Source: JBPYFK01 sp051984675 (GTDB taxonomy: Bacteria > Actinomycetota > Actinomycetes > Mycobacteriales > Pseudonocardiaceae). From it: a stretch of DNA of 64,000 nt. Of the stretch, positions 50,665 through 58,610 are shown in pieces (position 1 is the stretch's first letter; each line of letters begins with the position of its first letter). Under the pieces are notes generated by a model. That model did no database searches. It was not told the origin of the DNA and saw only the letters and a program-made list of their open reading frames with translations. The position numbers were made by a program, and so were the translations under genes. The stretch is from positions 1-64,000 of the forward strand of contig JBPYFK010000032.1 of assembly GCA_051984675.1 (NCBI GenBank). Reading direction: 5' to 3'.

Positions 50665-50678
50665 GTTTCACGTGAAAC
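50665..50678. promoter_or_regulatory. parS site 5, after parB
   Basis: Perfect GTTTCACGTGAAAC, 36 bases past the parB stop, between convergent genes. Confidence 0.93.
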
Positions 50679-50723
50679 GGGCGGCATTCGGGGCATCAGA
50701 AGGGGTGCCGGGGTGGCGCCCCT

Positions 50724-51680
50724 TCACAGCTCGCCAGACCTGGCGATGGCCCGTTCGACGAGATCGGCGAACACCTCTCCCAGCGAGCGGTCCGCCGCTT
50801 CGATCGCCATCGGCAGCAACGAGGTTTCGGTCAGTCCCGGCGACACGTTGACTTCAAGGAAGTGCACCCGGCCATCGGGCGTCACGATCGCGTCGGTCCG
50901 TGAGACATCCCGGAGACCGAGCAGGCGGTGGGCCGCAACCGCGAGGTCGCCCGCCGCAGTCGCCGTCTCTGGCGCGAGCGGGGCCGGCGCCCGGTAACTT
51001 GTCAGGCCCGCGGTGTACCGGGCGGCATAGTCGTACACGCCGCTGGCTGGCTCGATCTGGACCGCCGGCAGGGCCTGCGGCCCCTCAGACCCGTCGAGCA
51101 CGCCGACTGCGACCTCGACGCCCTCGACGAGCTTCTCCACCAGGACGGCGTCCCCGTAGGAGAGTGCGCTCACCATCGCTGCGGGAAGATCGGCGGCGTC
51201 CCGGACAACCTGCGCCCCCAGTGCGGAGCCGCCCTGATCCGGCTTGAGCATCAGCGGCAGTCCGAGCTTGGCGACCAGCGCGTCCAGCACGGACTGGGCG
51301 CCGAGTTCCCGGAAGGTGGTCTGCGGCAGCACGACCCAATCCGGCGTGTCCAGCCCTGCCCGCGCGAGTTCGGCCTTCGCCGACGGCTTGTCCCACGCCC
51401 GGCGGCAGGCACGCGAATCCGTGCCGACGTACGGGATGTCGAACATCTCCAGGATCGACTGCACCGACCCGTTCTCACCTTCGCCGCCGTGCAAGGCGAT
51501 GACCACCGCATCCGGGCGGTCCTGCTGCAGTCTCGGCAGCAACTGGCCGTCGGCGTCCCACTCCTCGACGGTGAGGCCCGTCGAGCGCAGCGCGGCGGAC
51601 AACCGCCTACCGGAACGCAACGACACGTCCCGCTCGTGCGAGAGCCCACCGGAGAGCACAGCAACCCAGCGACTGGACAC
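50724..51680 (-). CDS. D-alanine-D-alanine ligase-family ATP-grasp enzyme
   Basis: 318 residues from the GTG at 51680 (MSSRWVAVLSGGLSHERDVS). ATP-grasp features: ALHGGEGENGSVQSILEMFD, LMLKPDQGGSALGAQVV and FLEVNVSPGLTETSLLP, with the metal-binding Glu and Asn. It is shorter than the housekeeping Ddl (about 350-370 residues) and lies beside parB, a conserved place in actinobacteria. It may act in peptidoglycan precursor synthesis; whether it is the main Ddl cannot be told. Confidence 0.86.
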   Translation of the reverse strand: MSSRWVAVLSGGLSHERDVSLRSGRRLSAALRSTGLTVEEWDADGQLLPRLQQDRPDAVVIALHGGEGENGSVQSILEMFDIPYVGTDSRACRRAWDKPSAKAELARAGLDTPDWVVLPQTTFRELGAQSVLDALVAKLGLPLMLKPDQGGSALGAQVVRDAADLPAAMVSALSYGDAVLVEKLVEGVEVAVGVLDGSEGPQALPAVQIEPASGVYDYAARYTAGLTSYRAPAPLAPETATAAGDLAVAAHRLLGLRDVSRTDAIVTPDGRVHFLEVNVSPGLTETSLLPMAIEAADRSLGEVFADLVERAIARSGEL

Positions 51681-51785
51681 TTTTGTTCCAACACCCCTGA
51701 AAAGTACGAGTCCACTGTGCACCCGTCAGCGGGAACACAGTGGACGGTGACAACGAACCTTACCGCGACGACAGGCTACTGGCCG

Positions 51786-53123
51786 TCATGCCGTGTCGGG
51801 AGAAGGTGTCTGCTGGCCGGAAACCTCCCGGTGACCGGTGGCGCCGAAGGTGCGGACCAGGTCCATCTCCTCGCTCAGCGTGTTGGCCAGCCTGCGGACG
51901 CCCTCGCGGATGCGTTCCGGCGTCGGGTAGCAGTAGGACAGCCGTATCTGGCGGCTACCGAGCCCGTCGGCGTAGAAGCCCGTGCCGGAGGCGTAGGCGA
52001 CCCGCCCGGTGACGGCGCGCGGGAGCATCGCCTTGGCGTCCACACCCTCTGGCGCGGTGAACCACACGTAGAACCCGCCGTCCGGCCGGGTCCACGAGCA
52101 GCCTTCAGGCATGTGCTGCTCCAGGGCACCCAGCATCGCGTCCCGGCGCTCCCGGTACTGCTCGCGGAAGATCTTGATCTGCCCCATCCAGTCGTGCGTG
52201 CTCAGGTAGCGGCTCACGATCATCTGGTTCAGCGTGGGTGGGCACAGCGTGGCCGACTCCGCGGCCAGCACCAGCTTCTCGCGGACCGCGTGCGGCGCGA
52301 GCACCCAGCCGACCCGCAGCCCGGAAGCGAATGTCTTGGAAAACGACCCCAGGTAGATCACGTTGTCGTGATCCATCGAGCGCAGCGCGGGGTAGGTCTG
52401 GCCTTCGAATCCGAGCAGGCCGTACGGGTTGTCTTCCAGGACCAGGATTCCGTGCTGGGCGCAGATCTCCAAAACCTCGGCGCGTCGCTGGACGGCCAGT
52501 GTCACGCCGCCTGGATTGTGGAAGTTCGGGATCGTGTACAAGAACTTGATCTTCTTGCCCTGCCGGTGCACGGCGTCGATGGCCTCGCGCAACGCCCCCG
52601 GCTGGAGGCCGTCTTCGTCCATCTCGACATGCACGACCTGGGCCTGGTACGCGGCGAACGAACCCAGGGCGCCCACAAACGACGGTCCTTCGGCGAGCAC
52701 CACGTCGCCGGGGTCGCAGAAGATCCTGGTCACCATGTCCAGCGCCATCTGCGAGCCGACAGTGACCATCACGTCGTCCGGGTGAGCCGAGACCCCTTCC
52801 AGCGCCATGATGTCGCAGATGTGTTCGCGCAGCTCAGGGACACCCTGTGCGGACCCGTACTGGAGGGCCACCTGGCCATCCGACGAGATCAGTCGGGCTA
52901 CCTCCGCCGCGATCGAGTCCAGCGGCAGCGCGGCCAGGTTCGGCATCCCGCCTGCCAGCGAAACCACCTCGGGACGGCTGGCCACCGCGAACAGCGCGCG
53001 GATCTCCGAGGCGGTCATGCCCGCGGTCCGCTGCGCGTAGCGCGCCAGGTGGGTGTCGAGGTTGCGTGCGGTTCCGCGTGAAGGGGTCGGATCGTTCCCG
53101 GTCGAGCTGTCCTGGTCGGTCAT
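51786..53123 (-). CDS. PLP-dependent class I/II aminotransferase, MocR/2-aminoadipate type
   Basis: 445 residues. Fold-type I: VVSLAGGMPNLAALPLD, LQYGSAQGVPELREHI, LYTIPNFHNPGGVTLA, VLEDNPYGLL, and the PLP Lys in YLGSFSKTFASGLRVGW. RLSYCYPTPERIREGVRRL ends the fold. Closest in look to 2-aminoadipate/LysN-type and valine-pyruvate transaminases; the substrate is not certain. It is a conserved gene near parB in actinobacteria and has no N-terminal DNA-binding domain. Confidence 0.9.
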   Translation of the reverse strand: MTDQDSSTGNDPTPSRGTARNLDTHLARYAQRTAGMTASEIRALFAVASRPEVVSLAGGMPNLAALPLDSIAAEVARLISSDGQVALQYGSAQGVPELREHICDIMALEGVSAHPDDVMVTVGSQMALDMVTRIFCDPGDVVLAEGPSFVGALGSFAAYQAQVVHVEMDEDGLQPGALREAIDAVHRQGKKIKFLYTIPNFHNPGGVTLAVQRRAEVLEICAQHGILVLEDNPYGLLGFEGQTYPALRSMDHDNVIYLGSFSKTFASGLRVGWVLAPHAVREKLVLAAESATLCPPTLNQMIVSRYLSTHDWMGQIKIFREQYRERRDAMLGALEQHMPEGCSWTRPDGGFYVWFTAPEGVDAKAMLPRAVTGRVAYASGTGFYADGLGSRQIRLSYCYPTPERIREGVRRLANTLSEEMDLVRTFGATGHREVSGQQTPSPDTA

Positions 53124-53468
53124 GCTGCGCTCCAGTGGTCGGCTGGTCTCCCATGGGTTGGATCAGGCCGAAAGGGCGGGGTGTTACACAGCTGGCGGGG
53201 GACTACCTGCCTTGCCTGAGGCTGTTCACTTGGGGGTGAGACTATTGGGCAACGCCCCTACCAGGGCCGCAAGTTGCTCAAGGATCGAAGCAGTCTATCG
53301 GTTCGACGGCGTCAATCCACTGCCGATGTAACTGCGGACACAGGCCGGCTGGCAGGTGGCGATAACCTCACCCCTTCAGGTACGGCACGGCGTGCCGTAA
53401 TCCTTTCCGTTGGCACAGCCGCGACATATGCTGGCCACACCGGTGGGAAGGGCGTTTCAGGAGGTCAG
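53124..53468. promoter_or_regulatory. divergent promoter region of the aminotransferase and GNAT genes
   Basis: About 345 bases without a gene. It contains a palindrome TACGGCAC-GGC-GTGCCGTA at 53381-53399, about 70 bases before the GNAT start, which may be an operator. No other structure stood out. Confidence 0.5.
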
Positions 53469-54095
53469 GTGTCGCGACGCGTTGTGGGCGTCACGCTGGA
53501 CAACCTCGACCACCTGCCCCCGCGATGCAGGAACTGCGTGTTCTGGGAACTGGAACCACACGTGCGGGAGCAGGCGGAGGAGTTCAGCCAGACTGACCTG
53601 GAAAAGGAAGCCTGGGTATCGAGTGTGCTCCTGGAATGGGGGTCCTGCGGGCGCATCATCTACGTCGACGGCGTGCCTGCCGGGTACGCGCTCTACGCTC
53701 CTCCGGCCGTCGTGCCCGGGGCAGCCACCTTCCCGACCGGGCCAGTCAGCGCTGACGCGGTGCTGCTCACCGCGCTGCGCATGGTCGACGAGTTCACCGG
53801 TGGCGGGCTGGCTCGCGTCCTGGTCCAGCATGTGGCGCGGGACCTCACCCGGCGGGGTGTGAAGGCGATCGAGGCGTTCGGGGATCTCCACGAGACCGCG
53901 AAGGGGTGCGTGATTCCCGCGGGGTTCCTGCAGCAGGTCGGGTTCAAGACCGTTCAGCAGCATCCGCAGTGGCCCCGGCTGCGTCTGGAGCTGCGGACCG
54001 CGATCTCCTGGAAGGAAGACGTCGAGGCCGCACTGGAACGACTGATCAACTCCGTGTCCGTCCGAACCGCTGAGCCGGCGCTCGGCGGGCCGTGA
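53469..54095 (+). CDS. GNAT-fold acetyltransferase-like protein
   Basis: 208 residues from the GTG at 53469, with AGGAGG four bases upstream. It begins VSRRVVGVTLDNLDHLPPRC with CRNCVFWE. VDGVPAGYALYAPP and LVQHVARDLTRRGVKAIEAF suggest the acetyl-CoA-binding part of a GNAT fold, although the usual pyrophosphate-binding loop is not sharp. In relatives the gene lies beside cwlM near the origin. The substrate is unknown. Confidence 0.75.
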   Translation: MSRRVVGVTLDNLDHLPPRCRNCVFWELEPHVREQAEEFSQTDLEKEAWVSSVLLEWGSCGRIIYVDGVPAGYALYAPPAVVPGAATFPTGPVSADAVLLTALRMVDEFTGGGLARVLVQHVARDLTRRGVKAIEAFGDLHETAKGCVIPAGFLQQVGFKTVQQHPQWPRLRLELRTAISWKEDVEAALERLINSVSVRTAEPALGGP

Positions 54096-54148
54096 CGGGG
54101 CCAGTGACAGGAAGGTTCCCATACTGTCACTGATGCTGTTATCGCAGG

Positions 54149-55300
54149 TCAGGCACCTTCGGCGCGGGCGAGTTCGTGACGGAGCAGGTCCCCGAAGGTG
54201 AACGTGCCGGTGGGCTGGTCATCCTTGCCCAGCAGGTAGAGCCGCTTGACCGCGACCAGCAGCCCTTCGGCCACGACATCGCGGAATCCCGGGTCGAGCA
54301 GGCGCTGCCGGTCCTCGGCGTTGGTCAGGTACCCGATCTCCAAGCGCACCGCGGGCATCTTCGTCAACCGCAGCACGTCCCACGTCTTCGGGTGGGAGCG
54401 GCAGTCCACCATGCCCGTGCGGGCCACCAGCTCGCGCTGCAGCAGGCCCGCCAGCGCCTCGCCCACGGTCGAGGTCGTGCCGTTTCCGGTGCCGAAGTGG
54501 AAGCTCGCGATGCCCTGCCCGGTCGGGGACGGGTTGGCGTCCGTGTGCAGCGAGAGGAACAGGTCCGCGCCGGCCTCGTTGGCGAACGTGGCACGGTCCG
54601 CGTCCGGCGGGCACGTGTTCGGACCACGCGAGATCAGCGCTTCCATGCCGGTCGCGGCCATGCGGCCCTCCAACCGGCGCGCGAGGTCCCATGCGAGCTC
54701 CGCCTCACATACCCCACCGGCGGTCACACCCTGGTCAGGTCCGCCGTGCCCTGGATCGATCACGATCCGCTTGCCCCGCAGCCGCGGTCCAGCCCGGCGC
54801 ACTTTCTCCTGCTCGCGGAGGTAGACCGGGCGGCCGCCGCGCACCTTCGGGGAGAGCTGTTTGAGGGCGCGCAGCGTGGCTGGGCCGCAGATGCCGTCCG
54901 CGTTCATGCCGTAGTCCCGCTGGAAGCTGCGCAGCGCGGTCTCTGTCTCGCGGCCGAAGATGCCGTCCGGGCGGCCGGCATCGTAGCCGAGTTCGAGCAG
55001 GCGCTCCTGGAGCGCGAAGACGTCGTCACCGCTGACCGGCTTGGACACCAGGTAGGCCAGCGGGCGGTCCCCGAGACGCCACCGGGCGTCCGTGAGTGCC
55101 CGGTAGGTCGCCGGGCCGACCACGCCGTCGGTGATCAGGCCACGCTGCTGCTGGAAGACCCGGACAGCCTGCTCCACCGCCGCGTCGTACACCGCCGGGC
55201 CGTGCTGGCCGTTCGGCGCGGCCAGCAGGCCCAGCGACGCAAGGGTTTTCTTGATCTCGGCAACTGCCGGACCGACGTCACCGCGGTGGAGCAGCGTCAT
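54149..55300 (-). CDS. cwlM: CwlM-like N-acetylmuramoyl-L-alanine amidase-fold regulator
   Basis: 383 residues from the ATG at 55300, with GAGGAG upstream. Two peptidoglycan-binding repeats (about 1-70 and 80-150) include TDGVVGPATYRALT and NADGICGPATLRALK. The Amidase_3 domain (about 170-360) has VIDPGHGGPDQG, CEAELAWDLARRL, LSLHTDANPS and VRLEIGYLTN, so the zinc His/Glu set appears complete. In mycobacteria CwlM has no signal peptide, is phosphorylated by PknB and activates MurA. There is no signal peptide here either, so a cytoplasmic regulatory role is likely. Confidence 0.9.
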   Translation of the reverse strand: MTLLHRGDVGPAVAEIKKTLASLGLLAAPNGQHGPAVYDAAVEQAVRVFQQQRGLITDGVVGPATYRALTDARWRLGDRPLAYLVSKPVSGDDVFALQERLLELGYDAGRPDGIFGRETETALRSFQRDYGMNADGICGPATLRALKQLSPKVRGGRPVYLREQEKVRRAGPRLRGKRIVIDPGHGGPDQGVTAGGVCEAELAWDLARRLEGRMAATGMEALISRGPNTCPPDADRATFANEAGADLFLSLHTDANPSPTGQGIASFHFGTGNGTTSTVGEALAGLLQRELVARTGMVDCRSHPKTWDVLRLTKMPAVRLEIGYLTNAEDRQRLLDPGFRDVVAEGLLVAVKRLYLLGKDDQPTGTFTFGDLLRHELARAEGA

Positions 55301-55698
55301 GCACTCCTCGCTCGATTCAGGCGTCGGTGTGGCCCGACGCGAAGGACGGTTGCTCTCCCCCGGTATCGACTTGTTCGCGACCCGGCGGGCACATCCCAAG
55401 CTGACCCCTCTCGGGGTGACCCCTCTCAGTCAGACATTGTGCCTGCCGGCGCCGGAGATATTGTGCCTTGTCCGTCGTAGCCCACCCACACGGGCCACGC
55501 ACAGCGACCAATCCGGCACTGACCTGGGTGAGTTGTGGTCCAGGTGGGTGACGCATGCAGTGGCTCAACAACAAAACACGGTCCCACCGCCTTCCCCTCC
55601 TGAAGGGGACGGTGGAACCGTGTTCATTCGTTGGTTGACGATGGCGGCCGGTTCCGGTGAGCAGCCGAACTGGCTCACCACGTCAGGTAGTCAGTCGC
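55301..55698. other. region between cwlM and trxA
   Basis: About 400 bases on the upstream side of cwlM. It holds the trxA terminator (55575-55624) and should hold the cwlM promoter. No supported gene was seen. Confidence 0.55.
55575..55624 (-). terminator. terminator of the trxB-trxA unit
   Basis: A long imperfect hairpin: AACACGGT and CCACCG on one arm pair with CGGTGG and ACCGTGTT on the other, around a CCCCT/AGGGG tip. It lies about 75 bases past the trxA stop. Confidence 0.75.
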
Positions 55699-56025
55699 TC
55701 ACAGGTAGTCGGCCAGGTCCGACAGCAGCGCCGCCTTCGGCTTGGCGCCGACGATCTGCTTGACCGGCTCACCGCCGGAGAACACCAGGAGTGTCGGCAC
55801 GGACATCACCTGGTAGTCGCGGGCCACGCTGGGGTTCTGGTCGATGTCGAGTTTGGCGATCGTGAGTTTGTCGCCGTGCTCCTCGGCGATCTCCTCCAGC
55901 ACCGGCGCGACCATCTTGCACGGCCCGCACCAGGTGGCCCAGAAGTCGACCAAGACCGGCTTGTCGCTCTTGAGCACCTCGGTCTCGAAGGAATTGGCGT
56001 CCACGGTCACGGTCTTACCGGCCAT
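55699..56025 (-). CDS. trxA: thioredoxin
   Basis: 108 residues from the ATG at 56025, chosen because GAGGAG lies six bases upstream. The active site is FWATWCGPCKMVAP with Cys33 and Cys36. VMSVPTLLVFSGGEP contains the cis-Pro. It reduces disulfides with TrxB, 69 bases upstream. Confidence 0.97.
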   Translation of the reverse strand: MAGKTVTVDANSFETEVLKSDKPVLVDFWATWCGPCKMVAPVLEEIAEEHGDKLTIAKLDIDQNPSVARDYQVMSVPTLLVFSGGEPVKQIVGAKPKAALLSDLADYL

Positions 56026-56094
56026 GTTCATCTCCTCACGGGTTGGGTCCCGGACAGGTCCAGGTGGGGCTGGTTGGTCGGGGTCTGGGGCGCG

Positions 56095-57030
56095 TCAGCC
56101 CGCCGCGTGCTCGGCGAGCCAGCGTTCCGCGTCGATGGCCGCGGAGCAGCCGGTGCCCGCTGCGGTGACCGCCTGACGGTAGGTCTTGTCGACCAGGTCG
56201 CCGGCGGCGAACACGCCGGCCGCGCTGGTCCGCGTGGTCGGTTGCTGGACGACGACGTAGCCGTCGGAGTCCACCTCGACCTGGTCGCGGACGAGTTGGC
56301 TGCGCGGGTCGTGGCCGATGGCCACGAACATGCCGTTGACCGGCAGTTCCGAGGTTTCCCCGGTTCGAGTGTCACGCAGCCGGAGGCCGGTGACCGTGCC
56401 GTCCCCGAGCACCTCGGTGACAGCGGTGTTGGTCAGCCACTTGATCTTCTCGTTGGCCCGCGCCCGCTCCAGCATGATCTTCGAGGCGCGGAATTCCTCC
56501 CGCCGGTGGATGACAGTCACCGATCGGGCGAACCTCGTGAGGAACGTGGCCTCTTCCATCGCCGAGTCCCCGCCGCCGATCACGGCGATGTCCTGGTCCC
56601 GGAAGAAGAACCCGTCACAGGTGGCGCAGGCCGACACACCGTGACCGAGCAGCCGCTCCTCACCCGGCACCCCGAGATACCGGGCAGCCGCACCCATCGC
56701 CAGCACGACCGCGCGGGCGCGGTAGCTCGTTCCGTTCGCGGTGACGGTCTTCACCGGGCCCGCGAGGTCGACCTGCTCGACGTCCTCCGCCCGCAGCTCA
56801 GCACCGAACCGCTCGGCCTGGGTCCGCATCTGCTCCATCAGATCCGGCCCCATGATGCCGTCCCGGAAGCCGGGGTAGTTCTCCACATCGGTCGTGGTCA
56901 TCAGGGCACCGCCGAACTGGGTGCCTTCGAAGACCAGTGGTTCCAACTCGGCCCGCGCGGCATACACCGCAGCGGTGTACCCGGCAGGGCCGGAGCCCAC
57001 GATGATCACGTTGCGGACGTCGCCTGTCAC
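56095..57030 (-). CDS. trxB: thioredoxin reductase
   Basis: 311 residues. The FAD-binding loop is VIIVGSGPAGYTAAVYAARA; the redox pair is ACATCDG (Cys135, Cys138); the NADPH loop is IAVIGGGDSAMEEATFL; GVFAAGDLVD closes the FAD site. It transfers electrons from NADPH to thioredoxin. It is in one operon with trxA, as in other actinobacteria near the origin. Confidence 0.97.
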   Translation of the reverse strand: MTGDVRNVIIVGSGPAGYTAAVYAARAELEPLVFEGTQFGGALMTTTDVENYPGFRDGIMGPDLMEQMRTQAERFGAELRAEDVEQVDLAGPVKTVTANGTSYRARAVVLAMGAAARYLGVPGEERLLGHGVSACATCDGFFFRDQDIAVIGGGDSAMEEATFLTRFARSVTVIHRREEFRASKIMLERARANEKIKWLTNTAVTEVLGDGTVTGLRLRDTRTGETSELPVNGMFVAIGHDPRSQLVRDQVEVDSDGYVVVQQPTTRTSAAGVFAAGDLVDKTYRQAVTAAGTGCSAAIDAERWLAEHAAG

Positions 57031-57190
57031 CGCGTCCCTTCCCTTGGTCGCCTGGTCGGGCGCGCCGCCGTCGAGCCGCGACGCACCGGGGTCAACGCGA
57101 TCCTAGGCGCGTCTGTTCCCGCCCCTGCTGGCGCCGCCACGTGTTCCACGTCATGGGTTCACGGCCTGGATCGCCTGCCGAACACGGGTG

Positions 57191-57952
57191 TTAACCACCG
57201 AAGGAGGAGTCCGAGATCTTCGCCGGGTTGCCGGGCCCGCATTCCGGGCCAACCGTCAGCAGCCGGAACCGTCCGATCCGGCCGGCCGGAAGGACCAGCA
57301 GCTCGGCCGGTCGGCCGTTGAGCGTCACCTCCCGGGCGGCGATCGGCCGACCCTTGGTCACGCCGTTGACGAGCAGGCACTCCTCCAGCTTCTGCGCGTC
57401 CGACAGCTTCCCGTACTGCTTCGAGTGCAGGACCTCGGTGAACTGGCCGGGGGTCAGGGCCACCTGCTGCCCGGCCAGGGCCATCGGCTGGGACGTCTCG
57501 GACCCGGGCACCGGCGGCAGGGCTTCCGGCGTCGTCTGGGTGCCTTTCCAGGGTGAGACGCCAATGAGGACCGCCCCGACAGTGGCCGCAGCCGTGAGCA
57601 GGCCGGCGCTCCAACTGACCCACCGGCGGCGCTTGCGACGCGCCTCGGCGAGATCGATCACCTGTGCGCCCGCGGGCGACTCTGCCGACGCCGCCGGCGC
57701 TTCCTGGCGCAGCGCGGCCTCGATCTGGTCCGCGACCTCGTCCGGCATCGTCACTGGCGGAATCGCGGCGAGATCGGCCCTGGTCGCGTCGAGCGCGGCC
57801 AGGATCTCGCTGGCCCGCGGATCAGCAGCCACCGCTGAGCGCAGCTCGTCGGCCGTCTGCTGATCGAGCACGTCACCGTGCAGATCGGCGAGCAGATCCG
57901 GCGACCACGGTGGCTCTTGCGGCGCCGGTACACGCCGTTGCTCGCCGCTCAT
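57191..57952 (-). CDS. membrane anti-sigma factor candidate paired with SigM
   Basis: 253 residues from the ATG at 57952, which overlaps the sigM stop (GAGGGACG just upstream). The N-terminal cytoplasmic part (LLADLHGDVLDQQTADELRS) lacks the Cys/His zinc finger of many anti-sigma factors. One membrane helix lies at about 111-130 (VSWSAGLLTAAATVGAVLIG). The extracellular domain carries two Cys residues (EECLLVNG and GPECGPG) that could form a disulfide. In mycobacteria the gene after sigM encodes its anti-sigma factor RsmA; the same role is inferred. Confidence 0.8.
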   Translation of the reverse strand: MSGEQRRVPAPQEPPWSPDLLADLHGDVLDQQTADELRSAVAADPRASEILAALDATRADLAAIPPVTMPDEVADQIEAALRQEAPAASAESPAGAQVIDLAEARRKRRRWVSWSAGLLTAAATVGAVLIGVSPWKGTQTTPEALPPVPGSETSQPMALAGQQVALTPGQFTEVLHSKQYGKLSDAQKLEECLLVNGVTKGRPIAAREVTLNGRPAELLVLPAGRIGRFRLLTVGPECGPGNPAKISDSSFGG

Positions 57953-58551
57953 CGTCCCTCCCGTCGACGCATCGCCTGACCGTCTTCTCGGACGTTCGCA
58001 TCCGCACTCGGGTTCCGCAGATGGCCCAGGAGTTTCGCGAGCCTCATCCGACCCCGAGCGCAGCGGCTCTTGATCGTTCCCTCCGCGACGCCCAGCACGC
58101 TGGCCGTCTCCGCCACCGAGTAGCCCTCGACGTCGACGAGCACGATCGCGGTCCGCTGGTCCTCGGGCAGGGCGGCGAGGGCGTCCTGCACGGCCAACCT
58201 GGTGTCCTGGTCGGCGATCTCGTCGCGGGGTGCGGCGGGCTCCGCCGGCCCCGTCTCCGGCAACGGCACGGTGGGTCGACGTTTCCTGATCCGGTCCAGG
58301 CACGCGTTCACCACGATGCGGTGCAGCCACGTGGTGACCTGGGATTCGGCGCGGAACGAGGACGCGTTGCGGAACGCGGAGATCATCGCGTCCTGCAGGG
58401 CGTCAGCGGCTTCCTCGTGGTCCCGCAGGGTGCGCAGCGCGACCGCCCACAGCCGGTCCTTGTGCCGGCGGAAGAGCTCGGCGAACGCGTGCGGATCGCC
58501 CTGGGCATGCGCCACGAGTAGGTCGGCGTCCGAACTGACGGGAACAGACAC
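57949..58551 (-). CDS. sigM: ECF RNA polymerase sigma factor SigM
   Basis: 200 residues, GTG start. Region 2 (about 20-90) has HAFAELFRRHKDRLWAVALR and DALQDAMISAFRNASSF; region 4 (about 125-180) has ALPEDQRTAIVLVDVEGYSV and GVAEGTIKSRCARGRMRLAK. It overlaps the putative anti-sigma gene by four bases. In mycobacteria SigM is linked to trxA/trxB and cell-surface genes, the same neighbourhood as here. Confidence 0.94.
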   Translation of the reverse strand: MSVPVSSDADLLVAHAQGDPHAFAELFRRHKDRLWAVALRTLRDHEEAADALQDAMISAFRNASSFRAESQVTTWLHRIVVNACLDRIRKRRPTVPLPETGPAEPAAPRDEIADQDTRLAVQDALAALPEDQRTAIVLVDVEGYSVAETASVLGVAEGTIKSRCARGRMRLAKLLGHLRNPSADANVREDGQAMRRREGR

Positions 58552-58610
58552 GGCCAGCCACTCTACTGACTGTGATCTGTATCACTATGCAGCGGCGGGT
58601 AGTGAGATCG

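Noticed and set aside
53074..53090. parS-like GGTTCCGCGTGAAGG in the aminotransferase gene
   Set aside because: Four mismatches to the ParB core; likely chance within coding sequence.
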